The notes: a model not told the origin generated them from the letters alone. DNA of 64,000 bases from Chlamydomonas sphaeroides (GCA_001662425.1 BDDC01000222.1:1-64000), one strand, 5' to 3'; counted from the stretch's first letter, positions 27,401-35,543 are shown. Numbers and translations are program-made.

Positions 27401-29131
27401 CCGACGGGCGTTGTTGACGCTACCGACGACCACTCGCTGCTGGCGCCCAACGGCGACCCCATCACGCCCCGAAACCTCCACATCGGCACACCGCTCATGC
27501 ACGCACCGCTGCCGCTGGATGAATGGCGGCGCATGGCGCAGACGGCGGCGCGGACGACCACACCCGAGCGCGCGCGTATTCTGGGCATCTTTGTGGCGTG
27601 CCGCGCCATGGCCTTTTCGCAGCGCGGGTTCATCTGGACCGCGAGCAAGAGCATTGGGTCCTACTTCATGGACCTGTGCAACAAGGAGTTTGGCGGCTTC
27701 ACGTGGACGATGACCACCAGCCCCGAGGACGGCATCACCGTCGTAAAACCCGAGGGCGTCCCCGGTCACATCCTGTACTCCACGCTCCTGCAGACGTGCT
27801 GCTGCGGCGGCTCGGCCGACGAGCCGATGGTGCCGGACGACGTGCTCTGCAGTAACAGCATCCATGTGCACATGGCATTCATCGAGGGCTTTCGCATGGG
27901 CAACCCCATGTGTCTCATCTTCACGCACCTACTCGGTGCGACCCTGTTTGTGCTGCTCCAATTTATGATCGAGGCGCACGGCGACAGCGGCGCGACGGAT
28001 GTGCGAGTGGCCGGAAGCATGCCCAACATCAACCTGGTGACCTCGCCGTCTTCGACTCCGTCGACTGAAGACTCCACGAGCGTCATGTCGATGGTGGACA
28101 TCACAGATGCGCTCCGGTCCAAAGGAGACCCAACGCTGCTCATGGTCTATGACCTGACCACCGACAACCACCACTTTGCGGCGGGCGTCGGTCAGATGGT
28201 CGTCCACAACACGGACTCCATCTTTTGCGTCTTCAACAATGTCGACCCCGAGAGCGGCAGCAAGCTCGAGGGCAGGGCGGCACTGCAACACTCCATCGAG
28301 ACCGGCTCGCGCGCGTCGGCGGCCATCAAGCCGCACCTCAAGCCGCCGCACGACCTCGAGTACGAAAAGACGTTTTACCCGTTCATCATCCTCTCCAAGA
28401 AGCGCTACGTCGGCAACCTGTACGAGAGGGATGTTGACAAGTACAAGCAGAAGAGCATGGGCATCGTGCTCAAACGGCGCGACAACGCGCAGATCGTCAA
28501 GCACATTTATGGCGGCGTCATCGACATCATCTTGAACCGCCAGGATGTACCGACGTCGGTCAAGTTTCTAGAGACGTCCCTGGACGACCTGACCCACGGC
28601 CGGACACCCATCGAGGACCTGGTCATCACCAAGAGCCTGCGCGCGGCTTACAAGGACCCCGAGCGCATCGCACATCACGTGCTGGCGCAGCGCATGGGCG
28701 ACCGCGACCCGGGCAACAAGCCGCAGGCCAACGACCGCATCCCCTTTGTCTACATCGTGGCGCCCAAGGCAACGCTGCAGGGCAACCGGATCGAGCACCC
28801 GGCCTACGTCCGTGAAAAGCAATTGCGCATCGACTACCAGTTCTACATTGAGCACCAGATCATGAAGCCGCTGACCCAGCTGTTCGAGCTGGTGCTCGAG
28901 CGACTCGCGGGGTACAGCAAGCCAGACGACTACTGGAAAGAAGAGTTGAAGCGGTTGAGCAAACTGCTAGGAGGCGACATGGTCAAGGTCGCGGACAAGG
29001 TGACGGCGCTGCGGGAGCGGGAGGTGCAGCGCATCCTCTTTGATCCGGTCCTACGTGAGCTGGACCTGCAGAGCAAGGGAATCCAAAAGATCACCAAGTT
29101 TTTCAGTCCGAGTTCCAGAGTTCAAATTTAG
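24500..29131 (+). CDS. polB: DNA polymerase family B (delta-like) with intein
   Basis: The replicative polymerase. The precursor is 1543 residues, of which 359 are an intein, leaving 1184. The 3'-5' exonuclease motifs are FDIEC (259-263), VGYNIMGFD (458-466) and YCVQD (577-581). Polymerase motif A is DYASLYPS (678-685), motif B is KITANSLYGA (825-834) and motif C is YGD (876-878) then TDS (1238-1240), split by the intein. An Asp/Glu-only stretch near residues 45-68 is an unusual low-complexity insertion before the first conserved region; an acidic run like this is not in most relatives. The C-terminus ends IQKITKFFSPSSRVQI, where KITKFF resembles a PCNA-interacting motif (QxxIxxFF). All catalytic aspartates are present. 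Confidence 0.95.
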   Translation: MSTPAWTTRADLLQECLLVPNSASCSTNGPALEFQAIAWSAGDEEVDDDDDDEDGGEDGDDDDDDNGDGGKRNQDRKAYVIRAFGAQLNGQSTALEIREFRPHFYVKLPANTFTPGQQRALKEYLLSNSKYLGVLSVTPLMKKDFMGFRNQQQERFLRVDFKSLRGMRIMADKLRKGFETRGLCVRAGDMKLYENNLEPLLRFMHIRDVQPSGWIRVPRRYLQTITSTTSCRMAYTTSWNHVEALRDRHDSAPFVVASFDIECNSSHGDFPTPTKDYQRLMMELLQVAKACHAARLSEYDAKRVLFNSVAYAISMPLTPAAAPAKVDIAGMVSKVHLKDARSIAVVTRSTVDMLVDDLYTTLVAPRRPAGCEAAALDALNAMLPPVAGDEIIQIGVTFGLYGKHTAHTGTLPAAFRHIFALGTCAPVDNAIVHPCTTERELLLKFAAFVNGTDPDVLVGYNIMGFDMPYIHDRAKELRCDREVLAALSRLKRVPASYRESNLSSSALGDNVLKLIDMPGRVLIDLMKVVQRDHKLDSYKLDAVAEHFTGQRKHDVSPNDIFRLQRGNEVDRAVIAAYCVQDCELVLRLVWRLEVMANNIGMANVCTVPLSYIFMRGQGIKIFSLVAKQCKLDGFLIPAQQRMVQQHSGVDGAEEDGYEGAIVLPPQPGIYMEPVSVLDYASLYPSSMISENLSHDSIVLDPAYANVPGVEYQDISYDIYEGTGAARVRVGERVCRFAQNVGGQKAVIPRILQNLLAQRKATRKMIEHKRMTLEDGTVVVGPLDRSGSFITDAATGQTFPVHGEQPHDAYDEFQKAVLDGLQLAYKITANSLYGALGARTNPLYLKDIAACTTATGRAMILKAKAFVQREFGAKVIYGDSVTGYTPVLVRIQHKVRYCTIEKLPGLLGGGEWVPVVPAEPAAHHEKPKEALDLTHHHVETWTESGWTRLRRIIRHALPPGKRILRITTPTGVVDATDDHSLLAPNGDPITPRNLHIGTPLMHAPLPLDEWRRMAQTAARTTTPERARILGIFVACRAMAFSQRGFIWTASKSIGSYFMDLCNKEFGGFTWTMTTSPEDGITVVKPEGVPGHILYSTLLQTCCCGGSADEPMVPDDVLCSNSIHVHMAFIEGFRMGNPMCLIFTHLLGATLFVLLQFMIEAHGDSGATDVRVAGSMPNINLVTSPSSTPSTEDSTSVMSMVDITDALRSKGDPTLLMVYDLTTDNHHFAAGVGQMVVHNTDSIFCVFNNVDPESGSKLEGRAALQHSIETGSRASAAIKPHLKPPHDLEYEKTFYPFIILSKKRYVGNLYERDVDKYKQKSMGIVLKRRDNAQIVKHIYGGVIDIILNRQDVPTSVKFLETSLDDLTHGRTPIEDLVITKSLRAAYKDPERIAHHVLAQRMGDRDPGNKPQANDRIPFVYIVAPKATLQGNRIEHPAYVREKQLRIDYQFYIEHQIMKPLTQLFELVLERLAGYSKPDDYWKEELKRLSKLLGGDMVKVADKVTALREREVQRILFDPVLRELDLQSKGIQKITKFFSPSSRVQI
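27134..28210 (+). other. Intein at the pol-c site of DNA polymerase B
   Basis: An in-frame 359-residue insert lies exactly between YGD and TDS of polymerase motif C, the pol-c insertion point used in mimivirus and Heterosigma akashiwo virus polymerases. It begins with Ser (SVTGYTPVLV, splicing block A), has TDDH in block B (DATDDHSLL, residues 101-109 of the intein), and ends with the block F/G pattern VYDLTTDNHHFAAG...VVHN followed by Thr. Ser1, terminal His-Asn and +1 Thr are all splicing-competent residues. The centre is where a LAGLIDADG endonuclease would sit; the two candidate helices (ILGIFVACRAM and FIEGFRMGN) lack the acidic catalytic residues. Confidence 0.93.
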
Positions 29132-29343
29132 TCTTCTTCTTGAGGTGTGTGAAAAGGAGACGCTCCTCGATCCTCGAGTGTAACTCGACGACCAAGGACT
29201 CGTACGAAATGTACAAGCAATCCTAGATGACCTTCATTGACATTCCTCGAGAAACATGTCCAGAGATGAGAAGTACGACAGAGATGATGCGATGCAGGAG
29301 TTCTATACATGCGCCCCAATGTCACTAGCAATAATGTCATTTC

Positions 29344-29805
29344 ATGGTACAAAACAGCGTCTTCACATGGCGTCCCGAAGACTACGCCAAGGTGAAGGAT
29401 GCGATCCTGACGTACATCAAGCATGCACACCTCAAACGAGGGTACTTCGCAAATGCCTACAACCTGACCTTTGACTTCAAAGATAAATGTTTGGTTCCGT
29501 GGCACACCTTTATCAACACGGAAGTGGTGGACGCCGTCGCCAGTGCATCAGCCTCATCGGGTCGGCCCGTGGACTGGTACATTGACAAATTGGCGAACGT
29601 CATGCCGTCGTATGAGAAGTACATCCGATCGTCTTTCGCGCGCGTGTTCGCAATGCGACGGATGCAAGTCAAGAGAGCGACGTTGAGTGTGGCGATCATC
29701 ATGAACAAGAGCCGCGTGACGCATCGCCTACCGCCGGAGATCATCCAGCGCATCGTGTTGGCTTCACTGGCTGATGAACATGATGTGCATAAGGAACAAA
29801 CCTGA
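29344..29805 (+). CDS. Unknown protein with F-box-like C-terminus, 153 aa
   Basis: Not recognised as a whole. The start at 29344 gives a helical protein with aromatic-rich N-terminal half. Near the C-terminus RLPPEIIQRIVLASL looks like the first helix of an F-box (LPPEI), though it is at the wrong end for most F-box proteins and only ~20 residues remain. It converges with the metalloprotease gene, with 10 bases between stops. Bases 29132-29343 upstream hold no gene. Confidence 0.55.
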   Translation: MVQNSVFTWRPEDYAKVKDAILTYIKHAHLKRGYFANAYNLTFDFKDKCLVPWHTFINTEVVDAVASASASSGRPVDWYIDKLANVMPSYEKYIRSSFARVFAMRRMQVKRATLSVAIIMNKSRVTHRLPPEIIQRIVLASLADEHDVHKEQT

Positions 29806-29815
29806 GAAGAAGATC

Positions 29816-30400
29816 TCACAGAACGGAAGAACTTATCTTGATACCGCAGTAGTCGCTGGGTTTGCTGTTGAAGTCGACCTTGCTGTAGATGCCGATCTCG
29901 ATCGCTTCACGCAGCAGGAAGCGGAAGTTTGCCCAGAATGCAGGGGTGTGCCCAATGTCGGTTGTCATGATGTGTCCCAGCTCGTGCACCGCGACGTAGA
30001 TGAGGACGTTATTGTCGACGAACGTCCCGTCGCGCTGCCGAATGCACATGACGATCTTCTCGCCCTTGTTGATGCTGTAAGACGTGTACCCGTTCTCCAT
30101 GCCCCCCTCCGAGATGGCTTCTGGGTTGAACTTTTGCGCCATCCGGATCACGTCTGGGTTGTTGCTATACTTTGCCTGCATGTGTTGAACGAGGGTGACC
30201 AGCTGGCGGGTCAGCAGCGCGAGTCTGTCGGCGGCCTCCTGGCTGTCTGGCATTTTGCGCACGAGGTAATCGCGGCCGTCCACGCGCGATGTCATGTACT
30301 CGACCTCTCCGTAGTACCGCCGGATGTACATGAAGATGATGACGGCCATGACGCTGATAATGAAGACGTCCGTGAACGTGACGCTGCTCCAAAGGGCCAT
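29816..30400 (-). CDS. Membrane-anchored zinc metalloprotease (WLM/SprT-like), 194 aa
   Basis: Start set at the ATG at 30400 (MALWSS), which gives an N-terminal transmembrane helix (FTDVFIISVMAVIIFMYI, ~10-28); a longer frame to 30706 runs across the next gene and has no feature. The catalytic zinc motif HELGH lies in YVAVHELGHIMTTDIGHTP at about 138, with a later His in GHTPAFW probably completing the zinc site, as in WLM/SprT-type peptidases (HExxHxxxxxHxxxF). Small membrane-tethered HELGH proteins are widespread in large algal and amoebal DNA viruses. It might process virion proteins or DNA-protein crosslinks; the substrate is unknown. Confidence 0.75.
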   Translation of the reverse strand: MALWSSVTFTDVFIISVMAVIIFMYIRRYYGEVEYMTSRVDGRDYLVRKMPDSQEAADRLALLTRQLVTLVQHMQAKYSNNPDVIRMAQKFNPEAISEGGMENGYTSYSINKGEKIVMCIRQRDGTFVDNNVLIYVAVHELGHIMTTDIGHTPAFWANFRFLLREAIEIGIYSKVDFNSKPSDYCGIKISSSVL

Positions 30401-30499
30401 CGTATCGTGAGAAGTATAGTATACTAGTGAGAGTACCTTAAAAACCTGGACTGCGACCTCGTGTAGATACACCATGAAAAAAACTTCAAACAAACAAAA

Positions 30500-31354
30500 A
30501 TGCCGCACAGAGAGCATCGTGTTGTCGTTGTAACGCCGGCAGGACGCCGTCGGTACCTGGAGGTCCTGGTCCCACAGGTCCTTGCGTACTGTCGTGCCGG
30601 CATCGTGGACGAGTATCAGTTGTGGGTCAACACGCTGGACGCGGACGATAAGGCGTACATGCAGCAGCTCGCCGAGGAGCACCCGGGGGTCATCGTCCTC
30701 CGCCATCTGCCGCCTTCCGTGGCGTACCAGGGCAACATGTCAATCTACCACTTTTTCAAAGAGTGCACTGCGCCGGACACCGTTTACGTGCGGTTCGATG
30801 ATGACGTGTGCCTTCTGGACACCGCTGCGGCCTTCAGAGAGTTCTTGGACTTCCGCATTGATAACCCGGCGTTCTTCATGGTCTATGCAAACATCCTGAA
30901 CAACGCCGTCATCGCGCACATCCTCCAGCGCTTCAACAAGCTGGACGGGGCTGCCGGGCTGTCGGGGTACGCCTGCATGGACACGGTGGGCTGGAAGGAT
31001 GGCGCGTTTGCCGTCAACATCCACAACCAGATCTTGCGAGCCGGCGGCGACCTGGCACGGTTTCGGTTCAAGGAACAGTGGATGCTGACCTGGCACGACC
31101 GCGTGTCGATCAATTGCATCTCCTGGTTAGGCAGCGAGTTCAAGAAACAGTGCGGCGGACACGTGGGGCACGATGAGGAGGCCGAGCTTGCATGCATGAT
31201 GCCGCAGAAACTGGGGCTGCTCAACACTGTCTATGGCAACTATTGTTGTGTCCACTTTGCCTTTCACACGCAACGCGCAGCAGTGGAAGAGAGCGGGATG
31301 CTCACCAAGTATAATGAGCTCCTCATGCGCCGAAATTCTCTCTCTCTTCTCTAG
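30500..31354 (+). CDS. GT-A-type glycosyltransferase-like protein, 284 aa
   Basis: The opening RVVVVTPAGRRRYLEVLVPQV is a Rossmann-like start of a GT-A nucleotide-sugar domain, and VYVRFDDDVCLLD (about 95-107) supplies a DxD metal site. Further on GYACMDTVGWKDGAFAV and GGHVGHDEEAELA look like acceptor and catalytic regions. No signal or membrane segment, so cytosolic. It probably adds a sugar to capsid or fibre glycans, as known for chlorovirus and mimivirus enzymes. It is divergent from the metalloprotease gene, with a 99-base A-rich gap. Donor unknown. Confidence 0.68.
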   Translation: MPHREHRVVVVTPAGRRRYLEVLVPQVLAYCRAGIVDEYQLWVNTLDADDKAYMQQLAEEHPGVIVLRHLPPSVAYQGNMSIYHFFKECTAPDTVYVRFDDDVCLLDTAAAFREFLDFRIDNPAFFMVYANILNNAVIAHILQRFNKLDGAAGLSGYACMDTVGWKDGAFAVNIHNQILRAGGDLARFRFKEQWMLTWHDRVSINCISWLGSEFKKQCGGHVGHDEEAELACMMPQKLGLLNTVYGNYCCVHFAFHTQRAAVEESGMLTKYNELLMRRNSLSLL

Positions 31355-31373
31355 GGACATCATAATAGACGAC

Positions 31374-32129
31374 ATGACTTGCTCAGCGTGTTCATCGTCA
31401 TCATACGGAAAGGCCGAGAGAGAGGAGATGGCATCGGCCGCCAGCAACAGTCACTCTTTTCTGTCACGCGTCTCACTGCCATCGTTCCTGCGAAAGTCTC
31501 AAGCCAAATCTCAGGATCAAGGAACAAGCTCAAAAGATCAACATCCAAAGAAGAAGAAAAAGATGAACAGCGTTGGTAAGATCACGGTCGAGGTTGCGAA
31601 GAAGAAGAGCAAGGTCGAGAAGAAGAGTCAGGTCAACAAGAAGAGTCAGGTCGACAAGAAGAGTCAGGTCAACAAGAAGAGTAGCAATAAGGTCGACAAG
31701 AAGAGTAGCAATAAGCGTGGTGGCGCAGGAGCAGCCGCGTGCGTCGCCACAAACAACACGGTGCCAGACCTCAACGGGACGAATTTGCCCACGCAGTACT
31801 GGGGTGCCACAGCAACCGCGCTGCCGCCTCACTTCTCGACGACGGTGACGGCATCACCCCTGGGGTCCCTGGCAACAAACACGCCCCTGGTCGGTCTGTT
31901 CGGAGCGAGCTTGACCGACCCTAGTGCAAACAGTGTGATCGAGCCCTCGTATTCGATGTGGCACGCCATTGGTGGAGGAGTTGCCAAAAGACGGTGCCTA
32001 GACAAGTCGAGCAAGTCTGGTAGTAAGAGCAAGTCAAGCAAGCCTGTCAAGCCAAAAAGTCAAGCCAAAAAGTCGAAGCTGTCGAAGCTGTCGAAGAAGG
32101 ATAACAAGAAGAAGAAGAGTACCAAGTAG
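31374..32129 (+). CDS. Lysine/serine-rich basic protein, 251 aa
   Basis: Start taken at the ATG at 31374, the first after the previous gene's stop; later ATGs (31428 and 31563) are also possible. Two strongly basic blocks flank a less charged middle. The first (~55-120) has KKSQV(N/D) repeats and the second (~205-250) has SKSGSKSKSSKP and KKSKLSKLSKK. The middle (125-200) is Ser/Thr/Ala/Pro-rich. Composition resembles virion-core DNA-packaging proteins or nucleolar tails rather than an enzyme. It faces the eIF4E gene tail to tail, with 1 base between stops. Confidence 0.6.
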   Translation: MTCSACSSSSYGKAEREEMASAASNSHSFLSRVSLPSFLRKSQAKSQDQGTSSKDQHPKKKKKMNSVGKITVEVAKKKSKVEKKSQVNKKSQVDKKSQVNKKSSNKVDKKSSNKRGGAGAAACVATNNTVPDLNGTNLPTQYWGATATALPPHFSTTVTASPLGSLATNTPLVGLFGASLTDPSANSVIEPSYSMWHAIGGGVAKRRCLDKSSKSGSKSKSSKPVKPKSQAKKSKLSKLSKKDNKKKKSTK

Positions 32130-32130
32130 T

Positions 32131-32772
32131 TCAGCTGGCCGTCGACGCAAGCTGGGCAGGGCGGCCTGTGAGCAGGCGTTCCGTGTTTGCTTTGATGCAG
32201 TCTAGGTGGCTTCTGAAGAGGACCTCACCGCCATACCACGCAGGGATGGCGAAGTCACTTGCCGTGACATGGCTCACGTCTTTGAGCCAGACTTTGATGA
32301 TACAAAAATATTTCTTGGGACTGATGGAGATGCCGTTGATCGATTCCCACCCGCTCGTATCTCCAACAAACGTTTCGCCCAACACGCGAGCGCACACCGC
32401 CGTCCAAGTTCGCATGGCATCTGCCTTGGATACTTTGATCGAAACACATCCACCATACATGTTGCGTGGGTCATCCCAGCAGGGATAGATGCCTTCGCGC
32501 ATAACAAAAAACATATTGTCAGCCACGTGCTCCTTCATGCATGCGTGCGCGGCCCAGAAGTCCTCTACCGTCGAGATGTCGGTCAAGCGCGTGTAGCTGT
32601 TCAGCGTCCAATCCGCATCGTCCGCACTATGGAAATACAGAGTCCACACGTCATTCAGGTACACGAGCTCCTCGAGGTCATTGACCTCATCTAGATCATC
32701 TCGATCATCTCGATCATCTAGAACCTTGACAGTGACACCAAGATCCTTGACAGTGACACCAAGATCATCCAT
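32131..32772 (-). CDS. eIF4E: Translation initiation factor eIF4E (cap-binding protein)
   Basis: A 213-residue protein matching eIF4E from residue 41 on: VWTLYFHSA (W43), DWTLNSY (W55), STVEDFWAAH (W73), GIYPCWDDPRNMYGG (W99-D100-D101) and RTWTAVC. In human eIF4E the m7G base is stacked between W56 and W102 and held by E103; here W55, W99 and D100 occupy those places, so cap binding is probably kept. The usual W after GGR is Cys here. eIF4E recruits capped mRNA to ribosomes. The first 40 residues are an acidic tail with a duplicated DLGVTVK and DDRDD runs, encoded by short direct repeats. Mimivirus encodes an eIF4E relative too. It could favour viral over host messages. Confidence 0.85.
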   Translation of the reverse strand: MDDLGVTVKDLGVTVKVLDDRDDRDDLDEVNDLEELVYLNDVWTLYFHSADDADWTLNSYTRLTDISTVEDFWAAHACMKEHVADNMFFVMREGIYPCWDDPRNMYGGCVSIKVSKADAMRTWTAVCARVLGETFVGDTSGWESINGISISPKKYFCIIKVWLKDVSHVTASDFAIPAWYGGEVLFRSHLDCIKANTERLLTGRPAQLASTAS

Positions 32773-32790
32773 CGCCGTTAGATTGATTAA

Positions 32791-34092
32791 TTAAACAATA
32801 GGATTAGATTTTATGTCGAGGCCACCGACCATAATGCTGGCGAGCTTGCGGAGGTCCAGCTGCGCGCGGTTGATCAGGTAGTCCGTGTCGCGGCTTAGGA
32901 TGCGCGTGTACTTGGTCAGCACGGGGTCATAAGAGAACTCTGGGTCGAGGTCTTTGACAATGCCCTCCAGCAGGCCAAACACGCGCACGATGCGAAAGAC
33001 GATGCTCTTAAACTTGATTGGAAGGTCACCGCGCATCTCGGTGTTGTTGGACATTTTCAAAATGACGTCAATGTCCACTGTACGGATGTACTCGGCGTAG
33101 TTCTTCAGCAAGACACGCACCTTGGCATCGTCGCGAACTTCAAAGAGATCGATGCTCTTGATGAGCGCCATGGCGGCGTCCAGGTTTCCCGCAGTCACCT
33201 CGAACAGCAGTGATCGTAGGCCCTGCCGCGTGGCCTTGTCAATGCAGAGGACATTGCCGTAGTCGTAAATAACCAGCCGACCGTCATCGCTGATGCCCAG
33301 GTTCCCCTCGTGCGGATCACCATGCACGATGCCATCGACCACGAGTTGCCCCACAAAGGTGTCCATGATGTGCACGGCCAAGCGCTTGCGCTCCGGGTAG
33401 GACAGCGCGTACTTGACATCGCGGATCTTTTTTGACGGCACGTACTGCATGACGATGAGGTCGTTAAAGGTTAGCTGAGGGTAGCATGCCGGTAGCACGA
33501 CCTGTGTGGGGTCCGCATGCTTGGCAAGCTTTTCGTAATTCTTAAATTCACGCCGATAGTCCATCTCGTCTTCGAGAAAGACCCGAAAGTCATTGAGGAG
33601 CTCGCGCGTCTCGCGGATGTTTTCGGTGTTGAGCATGTCCATGATGGAGAGCAGGCCCATGAGTATGGTAATGTCCATGTGAACGTCTTCCTCGACATGC
33701 GGGCGGCGGATCTTGATGGCTACGCGCTCACCCGACGTGAGTTCCGCCAGGTGCACCTGTCCGATGGACGCACATGCTAGGGGCTGCGACGAGACCCTCG
33801 CCACCTTGGCCATGCGTTTGGGGCCCAAGCGCTGCACGATCTGTTGACGGGTCACGTCACTGGGTGCGGGCTCCACCGCGTCCTGTAGTTCACGGAGGGC
33901 TTCCACGATGTAGGGTTCAAAGATGTCGCTGCGAGCCGAAATAAATTGGCCGATCTTGATGTACGTGGGTCCCATGCGCTGCAGCTCGGACTTGAGCCAC
34001 TGCGCTTTCGCGCTGTTCCCGCCTTTCACGCGAAACTTTCGGTGCACATCGATGACGAAGCGCGACGTCTTTACCAGGCGATGCAAGATCAT
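32791..34092 (-). CDS. ABC1/UbiB (ADCK)-family atypical kinase
   Basis: A 433-residue member of the ABC1/UbiB family. The family-specific KxGQ motif is GPTYIKIGQFISAR (near 48-60), the Ala-rich nucleotide loop is ACASIGQVHLAEL (near 105-118), the ATP lysine is in VAIKIRRP, and the catalytic segments are VHGDPHEGNLGI (near 258-270) and IYDYGNV (DYG in place of DFG). In cells these proteins support coenzyme Q or isoprenoid lipid metabolism in mitochondria and plastids. No clear targeting peptide; N-terminus starts MILHRLVKTSRFVID. All key residues are visible, so it should fold and bind nucleotide. Why a virus needs it is not known; acquisition from a host or bacterium is likely. Confidence 0.9.
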   Translation of the reverse strand: MILHRLVKTSRFVIDVHRKFRVKGGNSAKAQWLKSELQRMGPTYIKIGQFISARSDIFEPYIVEALRELQDAVEPAPSDVTRQQIVQRLGPKRMAKVARVSSQPLACASIGQVHLAELTSGERVAIKIRRPHVEEDVHMDITILMGLLSIMDMLNTENIRETRELLNDFRVFLEDEMDYRREFKNYEKLAKHADPTQVVLPACYPQLTFNDLIVMQYVPSKKIRDVKYALSYPERKRLAVHIMDTFVGQLVVDGIVHGDPHEGNLGISDDGRLVIYDYGNVLCIDKATRQGLRSLLFEVTAGNLDAAMALIKSIDLFEVRDDAKVRVLLKNYAEYIRTVDIDVILKMSNNTEMRGDLPIKFKSIVFRIVRVFGLLEGIVKDLDPEFSYDPVLTKYTRILSRDTDYLINRAQLDLRKLASIMVGGLDIKSNPIV

Positions 34093-34186
34093 ATTTATTT
34101 TCCTACTGTTTTCTTTGTCTCGGCGGCATTCGTAATGCCGCTAATTTGTTTATGTCCTTTTTCGTCATCAGAGCATCATCTCAGAA

Positions 34187-34519
34187 TTAACTCCTCACCA
34201 CGTCCTTGAATGCGTTGTATCGTGCTTGCAGAGCATCCAGCATGGTGCGTGCGTTCATGGGGAGACCGTTCGCACCACCACCCGTCTTGCTCGTCTTGGG
34301 CTTCTTCTTGTTTGTCTTGGGCTTCCTCTGGACCGGCGGCGACTTCTTCTGGACCAGCGACGACTTCCTCTGGACCGGCGACGACTTCCTCTGGGCCGGC
34401 GACGACTTCCTCTGGGCCGGCGACGACTTCCTCTGGGCCGGCGACGACTTCCTCTTCTTGGCAACTCTCTTTGCGGGCGGCGATACGGAAGTCTTGACTT
34501 TAACGGCTGCGGTTGGCAT
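34187..34519 (-). CDS. Small lysine-rich protein with KSSPAQR repeats, 110 aa
   Basis: Start set at the ATG at 34519 (MPTAAV); the open frame upstream reaches 34609 but overlaps the divergent gene. About six copies of an 8-residue (R)KSSP(A/V/P)Q unit (24 bases in DNA) are followed by KTNKKKPKTSKTGGG and a short helical end. SP-K type repeats resemble histone H1 tails, so DNA compaction in the virion or in the infected cell is a fair guess. Low-complexity repeats make homology searches unhelpful. Confidence 0.6.
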   Translation of the reverse strand: MPTAAVKVKTSVSPPAKRVAKKRKSSPAQRKSSPAQRKSSPAQRKSSPVQRKSSLVQKKSPPVQRKPKTNKKKPKTSKTGGGANGLPMNARTMLDALQARYNAFKDVVRS

Positions 34520-34587
34520 GCTCAACTTTTTATTGTTACTTATGCCGGAGTATTTTTTCACACATAAAAGGTGTTTAGAATAGAGAC

Positions 34588-35145
34588 ATGCAGATAATAC
34601 AAAACACAATGATGTCGATGCGTCCAGTACGTTTTGGACTACTGCACCACAGACCCACCCGCTGCCGCTGTGCGGGCCCTAATGATGCACCGGGCCACCC
34701 AAGATCGTCTCCCTACCCCAAGAAGATGCGCCTCTCGCGCATGATGGACTGCGACGAAGTCATCACGGAGCTCGGCAACATGCACACGAACATCGTCAAC
34801 ATTGTGCATTCTATTGCTGCAAAGCGACAGAAAATGGAGAGCCTGCGCACGGAATCTGCGAGGGATGTGATCCATCACGAGGTCAAGGCCCTTCAGGCGC
34901 TCATGGATGAACTGCTGAAAGAGCTTCCATCCTCCTCCTCTACTCCTTCTCTGGATGCTACTTCGCTCGACGACCAATACCAGGACTACAAGGATTACAA
35001 ATACAACAAGGACTACAAGGATTACAAGGACTACAAGGACTACGACCCGTTCGAGGTCATCCCTGATACTCCCACGCCACCGTCGCCGTCGACTGACGAT
35101 CACAGTGCCGCATATGAACGCTTTGTAGATCGCATCGACACTTAG
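34588..35145 (+). CDS. Unknown protein with coiled coil and KDY repeats, up to 185 aa
   Basis: Not recognised. Several starts are possible (34588, 34612, 34618 and 34726 onward). A helical, probably coiled-coil segment (around 50-105: ELGNMHTNIVNIVHSI... KALQALMDELLKEL) is followed by Ser-rich sequence, then four to five copies of (D)YKDYK (15-base repeat around 34985-35045), and an acidic, proline-rich end. Its last 4 bases overlap the 3' end of the convergent gene at 35142. Confidence 0.5.
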   Translation: MQIIQNTMMSMRPVRFGLLHHRPTRCRCAGPNDAPGHPRSSPYPKKMRLSRMMDCDEVITELGNMHTNIVNIVHSIAAKRQKMESLRTESARDVIHHEVKALQALMDELLKELPSSSSTPSLDATSLDDQYQDYKDYKYNKDYKDYKDYKDYDPFEVIPDTPTPPSPSTDDHSAAYERFVDRIDT

Positions 35146-35543
35146 AATTGGGAGATGACCATGGTCAATAGAGCTGCCAAGATCAGGAACACCCCAAAGT
35201 AGGGCGTCCGCTCCGGCGATGCCAGGGCACGGGTAACGTCCGTGACAGAGCGCGCTTCGAGGAGGTCAGCAAAGACGTCGTGGAAAACGCGCATGGTGTC
35301 CATGACGATCACGTGTAGCGGCTGAGTGATGATGCTCCTTTGTTTTCCAGCGACGGCGCGCTGTTCCATGTCGTCGTCGACAACACGATGCAGTACATCT
35401 AGAACACCCTGTTCGCGTGCGTGCATGAGCGTGCCGTAGAGGGATTCGTCGGCTGCGCCCGCGTGATGGTGTGTGCCGATTATCGAGCGTATGCGTTCTG
35501 CCTCAGTTCGTTGTTTGGAGAGATCTTTCGTCACGGTCGACAT
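35142..35543 (-). CDS. Tail-anchored membrane protein, 133 aa
   Basis: A mainly helical protein whose last ~18 residues (GVFLILAALLTMVISQF) form a single C-terminal transmembrane helix, so tail-anchored with the bulk in the cytosol or virion interior. No enzyme motif. Its start lies upstream of the membrane protein gene at 35607, also on the minus strand. Confidence 0.6.
   Translation of the reverse strand: MSTVTKDLSKQRTEAERIRSIIGTHHHAGAADESLYGTLMHAREQGVLDVLHRVVDDDMEQRAVAGKQRSIITQPLHVIVMDTMRVFHDVFADLLEARSVTDVTRALASPERTPYFGVFLILAALLTMVISQF

Noticed and set aside
30401..30706. N-terminal extension of the metalloprotease
   Set aside because: It crosses the divergent glycosyltransferase start and encodes no feature; the ATG at 30400 gives a proper signal anchor.
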